Position numbers and translations under genes: made by a program
Assembly (NCBI GenBank): GCA_020632925.1
Contig: JACKER010000007.1
Span: 682,001 to 746,000 of the forward strand
Source: Alphaproteobacteria bacterium
GTDB taxonomy: Bacteria > Myxococcota_A > UBA796 > GCA-2862545
Length of the DNA stretch: 64,000 bases
Reading direction: 5' to 3'
Notes under the pieces: generated by a model
Seen by the model: the letters and a program-made list of their open reading frames with translations, nothing else
Database searches by the model: none
What the model was told of the DNA's origin: nothing
Part shown: in pieces, positions 27,100-34,643 of the stretch
How the letters are laid out: the number at the start of each line of letters is the position of its first letter
How positions within the stretch are numbered: the stretch's first letter is position 1

Positions 27100-28382
27100 C
27101 GCGCCTCCAGCTCGGTCCCGATCGCGTGTTCCAGCGCCGCCCGCGCGCGCCACGCCTCGTCCAGCGCCGCCGCTGTCCGCGAGCGGGCCTCGATCAGCGC
27201 GGTGTCCGCATCCAGCAGCTCCGTCATCGTCGACGTGCCACCGGCCCGCATCAGCTCCTGGATGCGGAGGTTCTCCTCCGCCTGCTCGACGCTGCGGCTC
27301 GCGACCTCGAAGCCCGCCACCGCCGCGCCCAGCGCGTCGACCCGCGTCCGCACCTCGAGCGACACGCCGGCCTCCGCGGCCTCGAGGCGCGCACGGAGCT
27401 GGTCCGTCCCCGCTCGGGCGGCGTCGACCGCCGAGGTGCGCGCGCCCCAGGTCCACACGGGCCAGTCGAGCGAGGCGCCCACGAAGCCGGCGTCCCGCTG
27501 CGCGAAGGCGCCCTGGCCCTCGGTGTGCAGCCAGGTGGCGACGGCGTCCACGCGGGGCAACCGGTCGCGGGAGGCGGCGGTGGCGCTCGCGTCGGCCGCT
27601 CGGATCCGGGCACGCAGCGCGTCGAGCTCGGGCCGGTGCTCCAGCGCGAGCGCGACGAGCGGTGCGGCGTCCTCGATCACCGGCGGCGGCTCGGTCGGCC
27701 CCTCCGCCGGACGCACGGGGAGCCCTCCGTTGCCCATCGCGAGGCCCAGCCGACCTCGGGCCGCGTCCCGCGCTACCTCGAGCTGGAGCGCCTGCTGTCG
27801 AGCACCGGCGAGCGCCAGCTCGGCCTTGAGCACGTCGTTCCTGGCGGCGGTCCCCGCCTGGAGCGCCACCTCGGCCGCTCGGACCCGGGCCTCCAGCGTC
27901 TCGATGCGCGCCCGCGCGATCTCGAGCTGCCCGTCGGCCTCCAGCGCGGCGTACCACGCGTCGGTGGCCTCCTGCCGCGCGTCGAGCACGGCGGCCTCGC
28001 TCGCGTCCTCGGCGGCGTCGACCCCGGCGGCTGCGGCCTTCACGCGCGCGTCGGTCGCCCACTGCTCCGTCAGCGGCGCCACCACGCGGGCAGCGAGCGA
28101 GCCCGTCACCTGCTCGCGCACCACGAGCGGCGGCACGTCGCCGGTGGACCCGGGCAGCGCGAACGCGATCTCGTACGGACCGTTCCACACGTTCACCGAA
28201 CCCGAGACGGCGAGCACTGGCCCGCGCCCGCTCGCCACCGCCGAACGTCGGGCCTCGGCCTCCCCGATCCCGGCGGACGACGCTCGGACGGCCGGCGCCG
28301 TCGCGCTCGCGGACACCGCTTCTTCCAACGTCACGACCGGGAGCTCGGGCTCCGCGGCGATCGCGGTCAGGACCCACCACAC
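27096..28382 (-). CDS. TolC-like outer-membrane efflux protein
   Basis: A 428-residue channel protein starting at GTG 28382 with a signal peptide (MWWVLTAIAA) followed by VTLEEAVSASATAPAV, the usual TolC-family start. Two similar halves of Ala/Glu/Arg-rich helices can be seen: residues about 25-220 and 235-425, the second starting PLVALALEHRPELDALRARI. It probably forms the trimeric exit duct of the pump encoded by the next two genes. It is first in the operon; its start lies 65 bases from the tetR start. Confidence 0.9.
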   Translation of the reverse strand: MWWVLTAIAAEPELPVVTLEEAVSASATAPAVRASSAGIGEAEARRSAVASGRGPVLAVSGSVNVWNGPYEIAFALPGSTGDVPPLVVREQVTGSLAARVVAPLTEQWATDARVKAAAAGVDAAEDASEAAVLDARQEATDAWYAALEADGQLEIARARIETLEARVRAAEVALQAGTAARNDVLKAELALAGARQQALQLEVARDAARGRLGLAMGNGGLPVRPAEGPTEPPPVIEDAAPLVALALEHRPELDALRARIRAADASATAASRDRLPRVDAVATWLHTEGQGAFAQRDAGFVGASLDWPVWTWGARTSAVDAARAGTDQLRARLEAAEAGVSLEVRTRVDALGAAVAGFEVASRSVEQAEENLRIQELMRAGGTSTMTELLDADTALIEARSRTAAALDEAWRARAALEHAIGTELEAR

Positions 28383-28397
28383 GCGCTTGCCTCTCCC

Positions 28398-28448
28398 TGA
28401 ATCTGCCTGTTAACGATGAATCAGATTCACAACAATGAGGAAGATTCA
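28398..28448. promoter_or_regulatory. TetR operator region with four TGAATC/GATTCA half-sites
   Basis: The 65-base divergent gap holds TGAATC at 28398-28403, the perfect palindrome TGAATC-A-GATTCA at 28417-28429, and GATTCA at 28443-28448 touching the tetR ATG. The first site is extended (TGAATCTG paired with CAGATTCA at 28422-28429). The arrangement would let a dimer of the TetR protein block both the efflux operon and its own gene. The A+T content here is far above the surrounding DNA. Confidence 0.75.
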
Positions 28449-29083
28449 TGTCGGCCTCCGAGCGTCCCAACCGGCGGGAGCGGGCCCGCGAGCAGCACCG
28501 GCGAGAGATCCTCGAGGCCGCCCGACGGGTGGTGGAGGCGCGTGGACTGTCCGGCCTGACCATCGAGGAGGTGGCGAAGGAGGCCGAGTTCGCCGTGGGC
28601 TCGATCTACCGGCACTTCCGCTCCAAGGAGGAGCTGATGGAGCTGCTGGTGGTGCACCTCGCGGAGCCCCTGGCGGACGAGCTGACCGAGCTGGTCGCGG
28701 CGGGAGGCCGGTTCGAGGACCTGCTGCCCGCGGTCGCCGAGACCACGTTCGGCCACCTGCGCGAGGACCTGCCGCTGCTCCAGGCCTTCCACGCCTCCGC
28801 GGGGAGCCTGCCGCTGCCGAGCACGTCGGTCGGGGCGCGGATGGCGGACGCGCGCGAGCGCTTCGTCGTGGCGATGGAGGCCGTGATCGCGCTCGGGCAG
28901 GCCCAGGGTGTGCTCCCGCCGGGGGAGCCACGCCCGATGACGCTCGCGCTGGTCGGTCTGATCTCGGGCCTGAACCGCTGGGCGACCTACGGGTTCCCAC
29001 CCGGCGACGTCGAGCCCGCCGCGCTCGTCGTGCGCACCTTCCTCGACGGGTGGCGGCTCAGGTCCCCGACAGGCAGTCGGTGA
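28448..29083 (+). CDS. TetR-family transcriptional repressor
   Basis: A 211-residue regulator. After a basic start it has REILEAARRVVEARGLSGLT and the helix-turn-helix TIEEVAKEAEFAVGSIYRHF, followed by SKEELMELLV, the standard TetR N-terminal domain. The ligand-binding half (residues about 65-205) is variable. It is divergent from the tripartite efflux operon and has palindromic half-sites in the shared gap, so it probably represses that operon until a pump substrate binds. Its 3' end overlaps the small lipoprotein gene by 26 bases on the other strand. Confidence 0.93.
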   Translation: MSASERPNRRERAREQHRREILEAARRVVEARGLSGLTIEEVAKEAEFAVGSIYRHFRSKEELMELLVVHLAEPLADELTELVAAGGRFEDLLPAVAETTFGHLREDLPLLQAFHASAGSLPLPSTSVGARMADARERFVVAMEAVIALGQAQGVLPPGEPRPMTLALVGLISGLNRWATYGFPPGDVEPAALVVRTFLDGWRLRSPTGSR

Positions 29084-29369
29084 AGTCGAGGAACTCGGCC
29101 TCGCAGGCCGTCACGGTCGGGATGCCGTTGGCGTCGCAGGTGACGGTCTCGCCCGCGGAGCAGTCCAGCACGTCCTCGTAGGCGGCGCCGCAGGTCCCCA
29201 CGCGGAGATCCTCGCAGTCCGACACGCACGTCGCCTGGTCCGGCGGTCCGTTGTCGCAGGCGGCCGCCATCGTCCCGGTGCATCCGGTCACGCAGATGCT
29301 GCCCGTCTCACCCGTGCCATCCGATCCCCCGCACCCCAGGGCCACCAGGCCGAGCCACCACCAGCGCAT
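29058..29369 (-). CDS. Small Cys-rich lipoprotein
   Basis: A 103-residue protein with a lipobox (LGLVALGC) and a Gly/Thr-rich spacer. The mature part has eight cysteines after the lipid anchor (TGCTGTMAAACD, CVSDCEDL, GTCG, LDCS, VTCD, ACEAEF, DCLSGT), suggesting a small disulphide-bonded domain. No family is recognised, but such short lipoproteins are common in Myxococcota. It is divergent from the pseudouridine synthase gene, with 42 bases between starts. Confidence 0.75.
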   Translation of the reverse strand: MRWWWLGLVALGCGGSDGTGETGSICVTGCTGTMAAACDNGPPDQATCVSDCEDLRVGTCGAAYEDVLDCSAGETVTCDANGIPTVTACEAEFLDFTDCLSGT

Positions 29370-29411
29370 GCGTCACCTCCGCAGCCAGCCTGCCACGGGA
29401 TAGGCCGCCGC

Positions 29412-30065
29412 ATGCGGACGCTCTGCAAGCCCGCGGGCCTGCCCGTGTTCCCACCGCACGACGACGCGGGCGGGGACTGCGTGCTGGCACGCCTGCTGGC
29501 CGAGGAGCCCGGTCGCGCCGAGCTGCCCTGGCCGGCAGGGTTCGAGGGCGGGCTCGCGCACCGGCTCGACACGTCCACCTCGGGCGCGCTCGCGGTCGCG
29601 GACGACCTCGCCGAGCTCGAGGCGCTGCGCGACCGGTTCGCGCGCAAGGCGCTCCTCAAGACGTACGTGCTGCGGGCGGCCCGTGACGTGCCCTGGGACG
29701 AGCACGTGGTCGAGGTGGCCCTGGCCCACGACCGGCGGCGCAAGGGGCGGATGGTGGCCCAGCGCGGCGCCTCCACGGCCCATCGGGGGCGCTGGATCCC
29801 GGCGCGCACCGAGCTGACGCGGATCGCGGGCGACCTGTGGCGCGCGGAGATGCGGACCGGCGTGATGCACCAGATCCGGCTGCACTGCGCATTCGTGGGG
29901 CTGCCCCTGCTCGGGGACCGCCTCTACGGGGGAGGTCCGACCCCGCCCGACGCACCGCCCGGCGTCACCTTCTTCCTGCACCACGTGGGCCTTCAGGGGG
30001 AGGGGATCGCGACCTCGCCGGTTCCCGCGCCGTCCTGGGCGAGCACCACCGTCACCGGCGCGTGA
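29412..30065 (+). CDS. RluA-family pseudouridine synthase
   Basis: A 217-residue enzyme that isomerises uridine to pseudouridine in rRNA or tRNA. HRLDTSTSG carries the catalytic aspartate. KPAGLPVFPPHDD at the start, RKALLKTYVLRAA and TGVMHQIRLHCAFVGLPLLGD complete the RluA-type set. There is no S4 RNA-binding domain, so it is a short member close to the RluA/TruC subgroup. The exact target uridine cannot be told. Its last 73 bases overlap the convergent exonuclease gene, a large overlap for this window. Confidence 0.92.
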   Translation: MRTLCKPAGLPVFPPHDDAGGDCVLARLLAEEPGRAELPWPAGFEGGLAHRLDTSTSGALAVADDLAELEALRDRFARKALLKTYVLRAARDVPWDEHVVEVALAHDRRRKGRMVAQRGASTAHRGRWIPARTELTRIAGDLWRAEMRTGVMHQIRLHCAFVGLPLLGDRLYGGGPTPPDAPPGVTFFLHHVGLQGEGIATSPVPAPSWASTTVTGA

Positions 30066-30793
30066 TCCGAGGTGTCGAGCCCGCCCTGGCGCAGGATCTC
30101 GGCGCCCACGACGCGGTCCGCGGCCGCACGGTTGCCGAGCAGGTGGTCGATCCGCCAGCCCCGGTCGAGCTCGCGTGCCTTCCCGCGGTTCGACCACCAG
30201 GAGTAGGGGCCCTGCACCTCGCCGAGCTGGTGGCGGACGAGGTCGATCCACCCATCCTCGAGCAGGTCGGCGAACCACTGGCGCTCGTGCGGCAGGAAGC
30301 CCGAGTTGTTCTTGTTCCCTCGGGGATCGTGGATGTCCCGCTCGGTCGGCGCCACGTTCAGGTCGCCGCCCACGATCACCGGGCGCTCGTCGGCGAGCCA
30401 GGCTGCGGCCCACGGACGGAAGGCCTCCATCCACGCGTCCTTGCGGGCCTGCGCCTCGGGACCGGAGCTGCCCGACGGGCCGTAGGCCGAGATCACCCGG
30501 ACCCCGTCGATGTCCACCATCAGCACGCGCCCTTCGGGATCGGGGGCGTCGAGCCCCGTCGCGATCCTCTCCGAGCGCCCGCGCGTCCACACCGCGACCC
30601 CGGAGTACCCCTTCTTCTCGGCGGGGTGCCAGTGGGCGTGGAACCCCCGCGGCTTGCGGAAGGGGAGCTGCTCCGGGAGCGCCCGCACCTCCTGGAGGAG
30701 CAGGACGTCGGGGCCGATCTGGCGGACGTGCCGCTGGAAGTTCTTCGAGAGGGCGGCGCGGAGGCCGTTGACGTTCCAGGTGGTGATACGCAC
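29993..30793 (-). CDS. xth: Exodeoxyribonuclease III (AP endonuclease, Xth family)
   Basis: A 266-residue base-excision-repair nuclease. It starts at GTG 30793 giving RITTWNVNGLRA, the conserved metal-site Asn motif. LLLQEVRA supplies the metal-binding Glu35. KKGYSGVAVWTR, GGDLNVAPTERDIHDP and the C-terminal SDHAPVTVVL contain the remaining catalytic residues. It cuts DNA 5' to abasic sites and removes 3' blocks. The 3' end runs 73 bases into the opposite-strand pseudouridine synthase gene; the tail beyond SDHAPV is a short non-conserved extension. The start is only 22 bases from the divergent cyclase. Confidence 0.94.
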   Translation of the reverse strand: MRITTWNVNGLRAALSKNFQRHVRQIGPDVLLLQEVRALPEQLPFRKPRGFHAHWHPAEKKGYSGVAVWTRGRSERIATGLDAPDPEGRVLMVDIDGVRVISAYGPSGSSGPEAQARKDAWMEAFRPWAAAWLADERPVIVGGDLNVAPTERDIHDPRGNKNNSGFLPHERQWFADLLEDGWIDLVRHQLGEVQGPYSWWSNRGKARELDRGWRIDHLLGNRAAADRVVGAEILRQGGLDTSDHAPVTVVLAQDGAGTGEVAIPSP

Positions 30794-30815
30794 GGTGGGA
30801 TCCGTGAGGTGATGT

Positions 30816-32588
30816 GTGCGGGTGGAGCTCGTCGGCCGGTCCAGCGACCGCCGGGTGGCGTGGGAGCGGCTGGGCGACACGGACTTCATGAACCGTGCCG
30901 TCGACGCCGGCAAGGTCAGCATGGAGCTGCGCCCCCGTGACGGCGGCTCGGCCTTGCTCACGGGTACCATGGCCGGGCCGCTCGGGCTGCCGCTGCAGTT
31001 CACGGAGACCCGCAACGGCTGGGTGCGCTACCGCTGGTTCAAGCAGCACCGGATCTTCCAGCGGGCGCCGATCGCCCAGAGCCGGTTCGAGCTGTTCCTC
31101 GAGGACGACGGCGAGGGCGTCGTCCCGCGGATCGTGCTCGATCTGGAGCCGGCGGCGCGGCTGTTCTCGCCGCTGCTCGCCGCCCGGGCGTCGGTCTACC
31201 GCACGCGCTGGCAGGCGGTGCTCGACGGTCTGCCGGCGCCCGGTGCCGCGGCCAGGGCGGTGCACGAGCGACAGCTGCCGGAGCAGATGCGGGCCGCGGT
31301 GGACCGCTGGCGATCGAAGGCGGACACCAGGGTCGTCGACGCGGTCACGGAGCTCCTGTCGACCGAGCGCGACCACGCCCTGCGCTCGATCCGCGCGTTC
31401 GCCGTGGCGGATCGCTTCGGGCTCGATCGGGATGAGACGCTGACCTCGATGATCCGCAGCGTCCCCGCGGGCCTGCTCGAGCTGTACTGGTCGGTGCGCT
31501 GCACGCGGTGCAAGGGCGAGGTCGCGTCGACCACCAGCCTGTCCGACCTGGCCGACCACGCGGACTGCCCGTCCTGCGGCATCACGTTCGGCACCGACCT
31601 CGGCGAGTCCGTGGAGGTGCTGTTCGCGCCGCACCCGGCGATCGCGCCGCGCGTCTCGGAGCGGTTCTGCACGATGTTCCCGACCGGCGCGCCGTCGCTG
31701 CACGCGACCTTCCCGCTGGGTCCGGGCGAGGCGATCGAGGACGTCCTCGAGGTCGCCCGCGGCACGCGGTACACGCTGGGCAGCGGCAATGGGGCGCCCG
31801 ATCTGGACGTGGTGGTCGAGGAGGGCGGGGCCGACCACGTCTCCTGGGAGACCGGCGCCGTCGGGCGCTGGGCGGTGGCGCCCGGGCTCATCAAGATCGG
31901 CGCGCGCAACGCGTCGGGCGCCGACCAACGCGTCGTGCTGGCGGACGCGGCCTCCGATCAGCAGTCGGTCCCTGCGGCACGCGTGGCGACGATGCCGGAG
32001 TTCCGGCGTGACCTCGGCGTGCAGGTGCTGTCCTCGAACGTCCGCATCGGGACCCGCTCGGTGGCGCTGCTCTTCACGGACCTGTCGGGCTCCACCGCGA
32101 TGTACGAGGCGGTGGGCGACGCGGCGGCCTACGCCCTGGTCCGCGACCACTTCGAGCTGCTGGGCGCGGTGATCGAGGAGCACGGTGGCTCGGTGGTGAA
32201 GACGATCGGGGACGCGGTGATGGCGAGCTTCCACAGCGCGGACGCCGCCGTCGGCGCGGCGCTGGCGATGCGCGAGGCCTTCGACGGCTGGGTCGCGCGG
32301 GAGCACCCCACCCTCGAGGTGCGCCTCAACCTGGGCGTGCACGTCGGACCGGCTCTCGCGGTGCACAGCGACGGCGTGGGGCTCGACTGGTTCGGCCGCC
32401 ACGTGAACCTGTCGGCGCGCGCGCAGGGGGCGGCGAAGGACGGCGCGCTCGTGATGACCGAGGCCGTCGTCAGCGATCCCGTGGTGAAGGGGCGGCTCGC
32501 GAAGGGCGGCTGGTCGCCCGAGGCGTTCGACGCGCAGCTCAAGGGCATCGGGACGACGACACTCTATCGCCTGGCGCGGCCCGACTGA
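30816..32588 (+). CDS. Class III adenylate/guanylate cyclase with N-terminal START-like domain and zinc ribbon
   Basis: A 590-residue signalling enzyme. Residues about 1-215 fit the DUF5939/SRPBCC-like domain often fused to cyclases (WERLGDTDFMNRAVD near the start). A zinc ribbon follows: C229-x2-C232 and C251-x2-C254. The cyclase domain covers about residues 410-590. FTDLSGST has metal Asp422, GDAVMASF has metal Asp466, and VNLSARAQG is the Asn/Arg transition-state motif. ATP versus GTP choice is uncertain. No membrane segment is seen. GTG 30816 follows GAGGTGAT. It is divergent from exonuclease III with only 22 bases between starts. Confidence 0.9.
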   Translation: MRVELVGRSSDRRVAWERLGDTDFMNRAVDAGKVSMELRPRDGGSALLTGTMAGPLGLPLQFTETRNGWVRYRWFKQHRIFQRAPIAQSRFELFLEDDGEGVVPRIVLDLEPAARLFSPLLAARASVYRTRWQAVLDGLPAPGAAARAVHERQLPEQMRAAVDRWRSKADTRVVDAVTELLSTERDHALRSIRAFAVADRFGLDRDETLTSMIRSVPAGLLELYWSVRCTRCKGEVASTTSLSDLADHADCPSCGITFGTDLGESVEVLFAPHPAIAPRVSERFCTMFPTGAPSLHATFPLGPGEAIEDVLEVARGTRYTLGSGNGAPDLDVVVEEGGADHVSWETGAVGRWAVAPGLIKIGARNASGADQRVVLADAASDQQSVPAARVATMPEFRRDLGVQVLSSNVRIGTRSVALLFTDLSGSTAMYEAVGDAAAYALVRDHFELLGAVIEEHGGSVVKTIGDAVMASFHSADAAVGAALAMREAFDGWVAREHPTLEVRLNLGVHVGPALAVHSDGVGLDWFGRHVNLSARAQGAAKDGALVMTEAVVSDPVVKGRLAKGGWSPEAFDAQLKGIGTTTLYRLARPD

Positions 32589-32599
32589 CCCGTCGGGTC
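32580..32599. terminator. Candidate bidirectional hairpin between convergent genes
   Basis: CCCGAC (32580-32585) can pair with GTCGGG (32592-32597), or GACCC (32587-32591) with GGGTC (32595-32599). It spans the cyclase stop and the 12-base gap to the convergent CoA-binding gene. There is no T-run, so a terminator role is tentative. Confidence 0.3.
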
Positions 32600-32600
32600 C

Positions 32601-33074
32601 TCAGGGCTGGATGTTGCCCGGGATCCGACCCACGAAGCGGAAGACCGCCCGCGCGCAGCGGTGGAAGCCGTCGGGGCAGCAGTACATCATCGGGCAGCCC
32701 ACGCTGATCACCTTGAGTCCGGCGTCGTGCGCGACGCGCAGCGTCTCGTCGTCGTAGGAGACGGGGCCGAAGCCCTGGTGGAACCAGATCCACTCGGCGC
32801 CCGCCTCACCGGCCTCCCGCGCGACGGCGGTCGCGTGCTCCGGGTCGGTCACGACGACCACGCCCTGCACGCCGCCGGGCACGTCGCCGACGTGCGGCCA
32901 GCTCGGGTGCCCGTCGATCTCCTCGCCGCTGGGGTTGATCGCGAACACCTGGCGGCCGTCCTCGCGCAGGCGGGTCGCGATCGCGTTGGCGGGCGAGGCG
33001 CCCTTCCGGGAGACCCCGGCGACGGCGATGCGCTCGAGCGCGAGGAAGGTCTTCGTGGCCTCGTCGATGTCCAT
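32601..33074 (-). CDS. CoA-binding domain protein (YccU-like)
   Basis: A 157-residue single Rossmann domain of the CoA_binding type. ERIAVAGVSRKGASPANAIA is the nucleotide-binding start. QVFAINPSGEEIDG and VVVVTDPEHA follow. VGCPMMYC has a late cysteine cluster. Homologues occur as stand-alone cytoplasmic proteins and bind coenzyme A or NAD-like cofactors; no reaction is established. It is divergent from the kinase at 33171 and convergent with the cyclase. Confidence 0.88.
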   Translation of the reverse strand: MDIDEATKTFLALERIAVAGVSRKGASPANAIATRLREDGRQVFAINPSGEEIDGHPSWPHVGDVPGGVQGVVVVTDPEHATAVAREAGEAGAEWIWFHQGFGPVSYDDETLRVAHDAGLKVISVGCPMMYCCPDGFHRCARAVFRFVGRIPGNIQP

Positions 33075-33161
33075 CCGTCCTCCAGCCGGGCGAGCGCGTG
33101 GCTTCCGGGGTCGTCATCGGGCGATGGTACCGGATTCCCGGGCTGCGGTAGGGTGTGGTTC

Positions 33162-33166
33162 GGAGG
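33162..33166 (+). promoter_or_regulatory. Ribosome-binding site fixing a TTG start
   Basis: GGAGG sits four bases before TTG 33171. An in-frame GTG at 33153 lies upstream of this site, so TTG 33171 is the better start for the kinase gene. Confidence 0.6.
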
Positions 33167-33170
33167 ACGG

Positions 33171-34643
33171 TTGGAGCTCGCCCCGGGGACCCGCGTCGAC
33201 CGCTACGTCGTCGAGCAGCTGCTCGGCCGGGGCGGCATGGCGTCGGTGTGGAGGGTGCGTCACGAGACGCTGGACGCGCCCTTCGCGCTGAAGGTGCTCG
33301 AGCTCACGCAGCGCTCGGTGAAGGCCCGGCTGATGGACGAGGGCCGCATCCAGGCGGGCCTGCGTCACCCCAACATCGTGTCGGTGATCGACGCGGTGGA
33401 TGTCGACGGTCATCCCGGCCTGGTCATGGAGTACGTCGACGGTCCGACCCTCGAGGACGTGCTGCGCCACGGGAGGCTCTCGCACGAGGAGGTGGAGGCG
33501 GCGGCCATCGACATCCTGAGTGGGCTCGCCGCGGCCCACGCGAAGGGGCTGGTACACCGTGATCTGAAGCCCGGAAACGTGCTCGTCGCGCGCAACGCCG
33601 ATGGCGGACGCACGGCCAAGATCGCGGACTTCGGGCTCGCCAAGCTCCTCGATCCGGGACGCTCCGACATGAGCCGGACCCGAACGGGTCAGGTCATGGG
33701 GACGCCGCTGTTCATGGCCCCCGAGCAGTTCAAGGACGCCAAGGACCTCGATGCCCGCGCCGACGTCTGGGCGATGGGGGTGTTGCTCTACGAGCTGGTC
33801 ACGGGACGCCGGCCCTACGACGGCGACGATCTGGTCGACATCCTCGACGCGTTGCGCCGCGCGGACTGGCCGTCGCCGCGAACGGTCGACCCGGCCGTCC
33901 CCGAGCGGTGGGACCGTGCCGTGACCGAGGCGCTTCGGCTCGATCGGGGGGCTCGCCCAGCCGACGGAGCAGCCCTGCTCGCGCTCTGGCGAGGGGAGGA
34001 GACACGCCCGGCGCCCGCCTGGAAGGACGTTCGCTCCATGCCGGCGACGTTCCCCGATCTCGGCTCACACCCCACCTCCGGTGCGACGCTCACGCCGTCG
34101 ATCCTCGAGGCGCCGCCGGTCCTCGAGGCGTCCCCGATCCCCGAGGCGCGGCCGGTGGTGACGCCGCCCCCGCGTCCTGCCCCGCAGACGATGCCCGAGC
34201 CGCCGCGCGCGCTGGCGGCGACCCCTCCACGCGAGGTGCGACAGCTGCTGTGGATGGGCTCCGGCCTGGCGATCCTCGGCGGTCTGCTGCTCGGAGCGTG
34301 GGCGGTCGCGCGCTTCGCCGGTTGGGAGCCCGCGCCTTCGCTGGGGCTGCTGGAGGTCCAAGGCGAGCCGGCCGAGATCAGGGTCCTCACCGACAGGGGG
34401 ACCTTCGGGCCCGGAGAGGTCCCCGTCGGCACGTGGCCCTACGAGCAGCGTGACGCGGACGGCACCTGGGTGCGCAGCACGTGGACCGTCCAGGTGAGCA
34501 CCAACAAGACCGAGCGGCTCGTGTGTCAGCCCACGATCGGCTGCATCCCGGATCGCTCGACGCCGGCCCTGCGCTCCCTCGGGCTCGACATCGATCGGCA
34601 GTTCCAGGAGGTCAGCCGGCAGCTGAAGGCCGCCGAGCCCTGA
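33171..34643 (+). CDS. Transmembrane Ser/Thr protein kinase
   Basis: A 490-residue kinase starting at TTG 33171 (product MELAPGTRVDRYVVEQLLGR). The kinase domain (residues about 8-270) has GRGGMASVW, HRDLKPGNV, DFGLAK and MAPEQFKDAKDLDARADVW, so it is probably catalytically competent. A Pro-rich linker leads to one membrane segment near residue 365 (GSGLAILGGLLLGAWAVA). A short extracytoplasmic domain with two cysteines ends the protein. It shares long stretches with the kinase at 20586-22391, including MDEGRIQAGLRHPNIVSV-like helix C, and is a paralogue. It abuts the stop of the giant 34644-39917 gene with no gap. Confidence 0.92.
   Translation: MELAPGTRVDRYVVEQLLGRGGMASVWRVRHETLDAPFALKVLELTQRSVKARLMDEGRIQAGLRHPNIVSVIDAVDVDGHPGLVMEYVDGPTLEDVLRHGRLSHEEVEAAAIDILSGLAAAHAKGLVHRDLKPGNVLVARNADGGRTAKIADFGLAKLLDPGRSDMSRTRTGQVMGTPLFMAPEQFKDAKDLDARADVWAMGVLLYELVTGRRPYDGDDLVDILDALRRADWPSPRTVDPAVPERWDRAVTEALRLDRGARPADGAALLALWRGEETRPAPAWKDVRSMPATFPDLGSHPTSGATLTPSILEAPPVLEASPIPEARPVVTPPPRPAPQTMPEPPRALAATPPREVRQLLWMGSGLAILGGLLLGAWAVARFAGWEPAPSLGLLEVQGEPAEIRVLTDRGTFGPGEVPVGTWPYEQRDADGTWVRSTWTVQVSTNKTERLVCQPTIGCIPDRSTPALRSLGLDIDRQFQEVSRQLKAAEP

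Noticed and set aside
29993..30065. Frameshift or pseudogene in the pseudouridine synthase or exonuclease gene
   Set aside because: Both genes have all catalytic motifs intact before the overlap. The overlap is odd but does not break either product.
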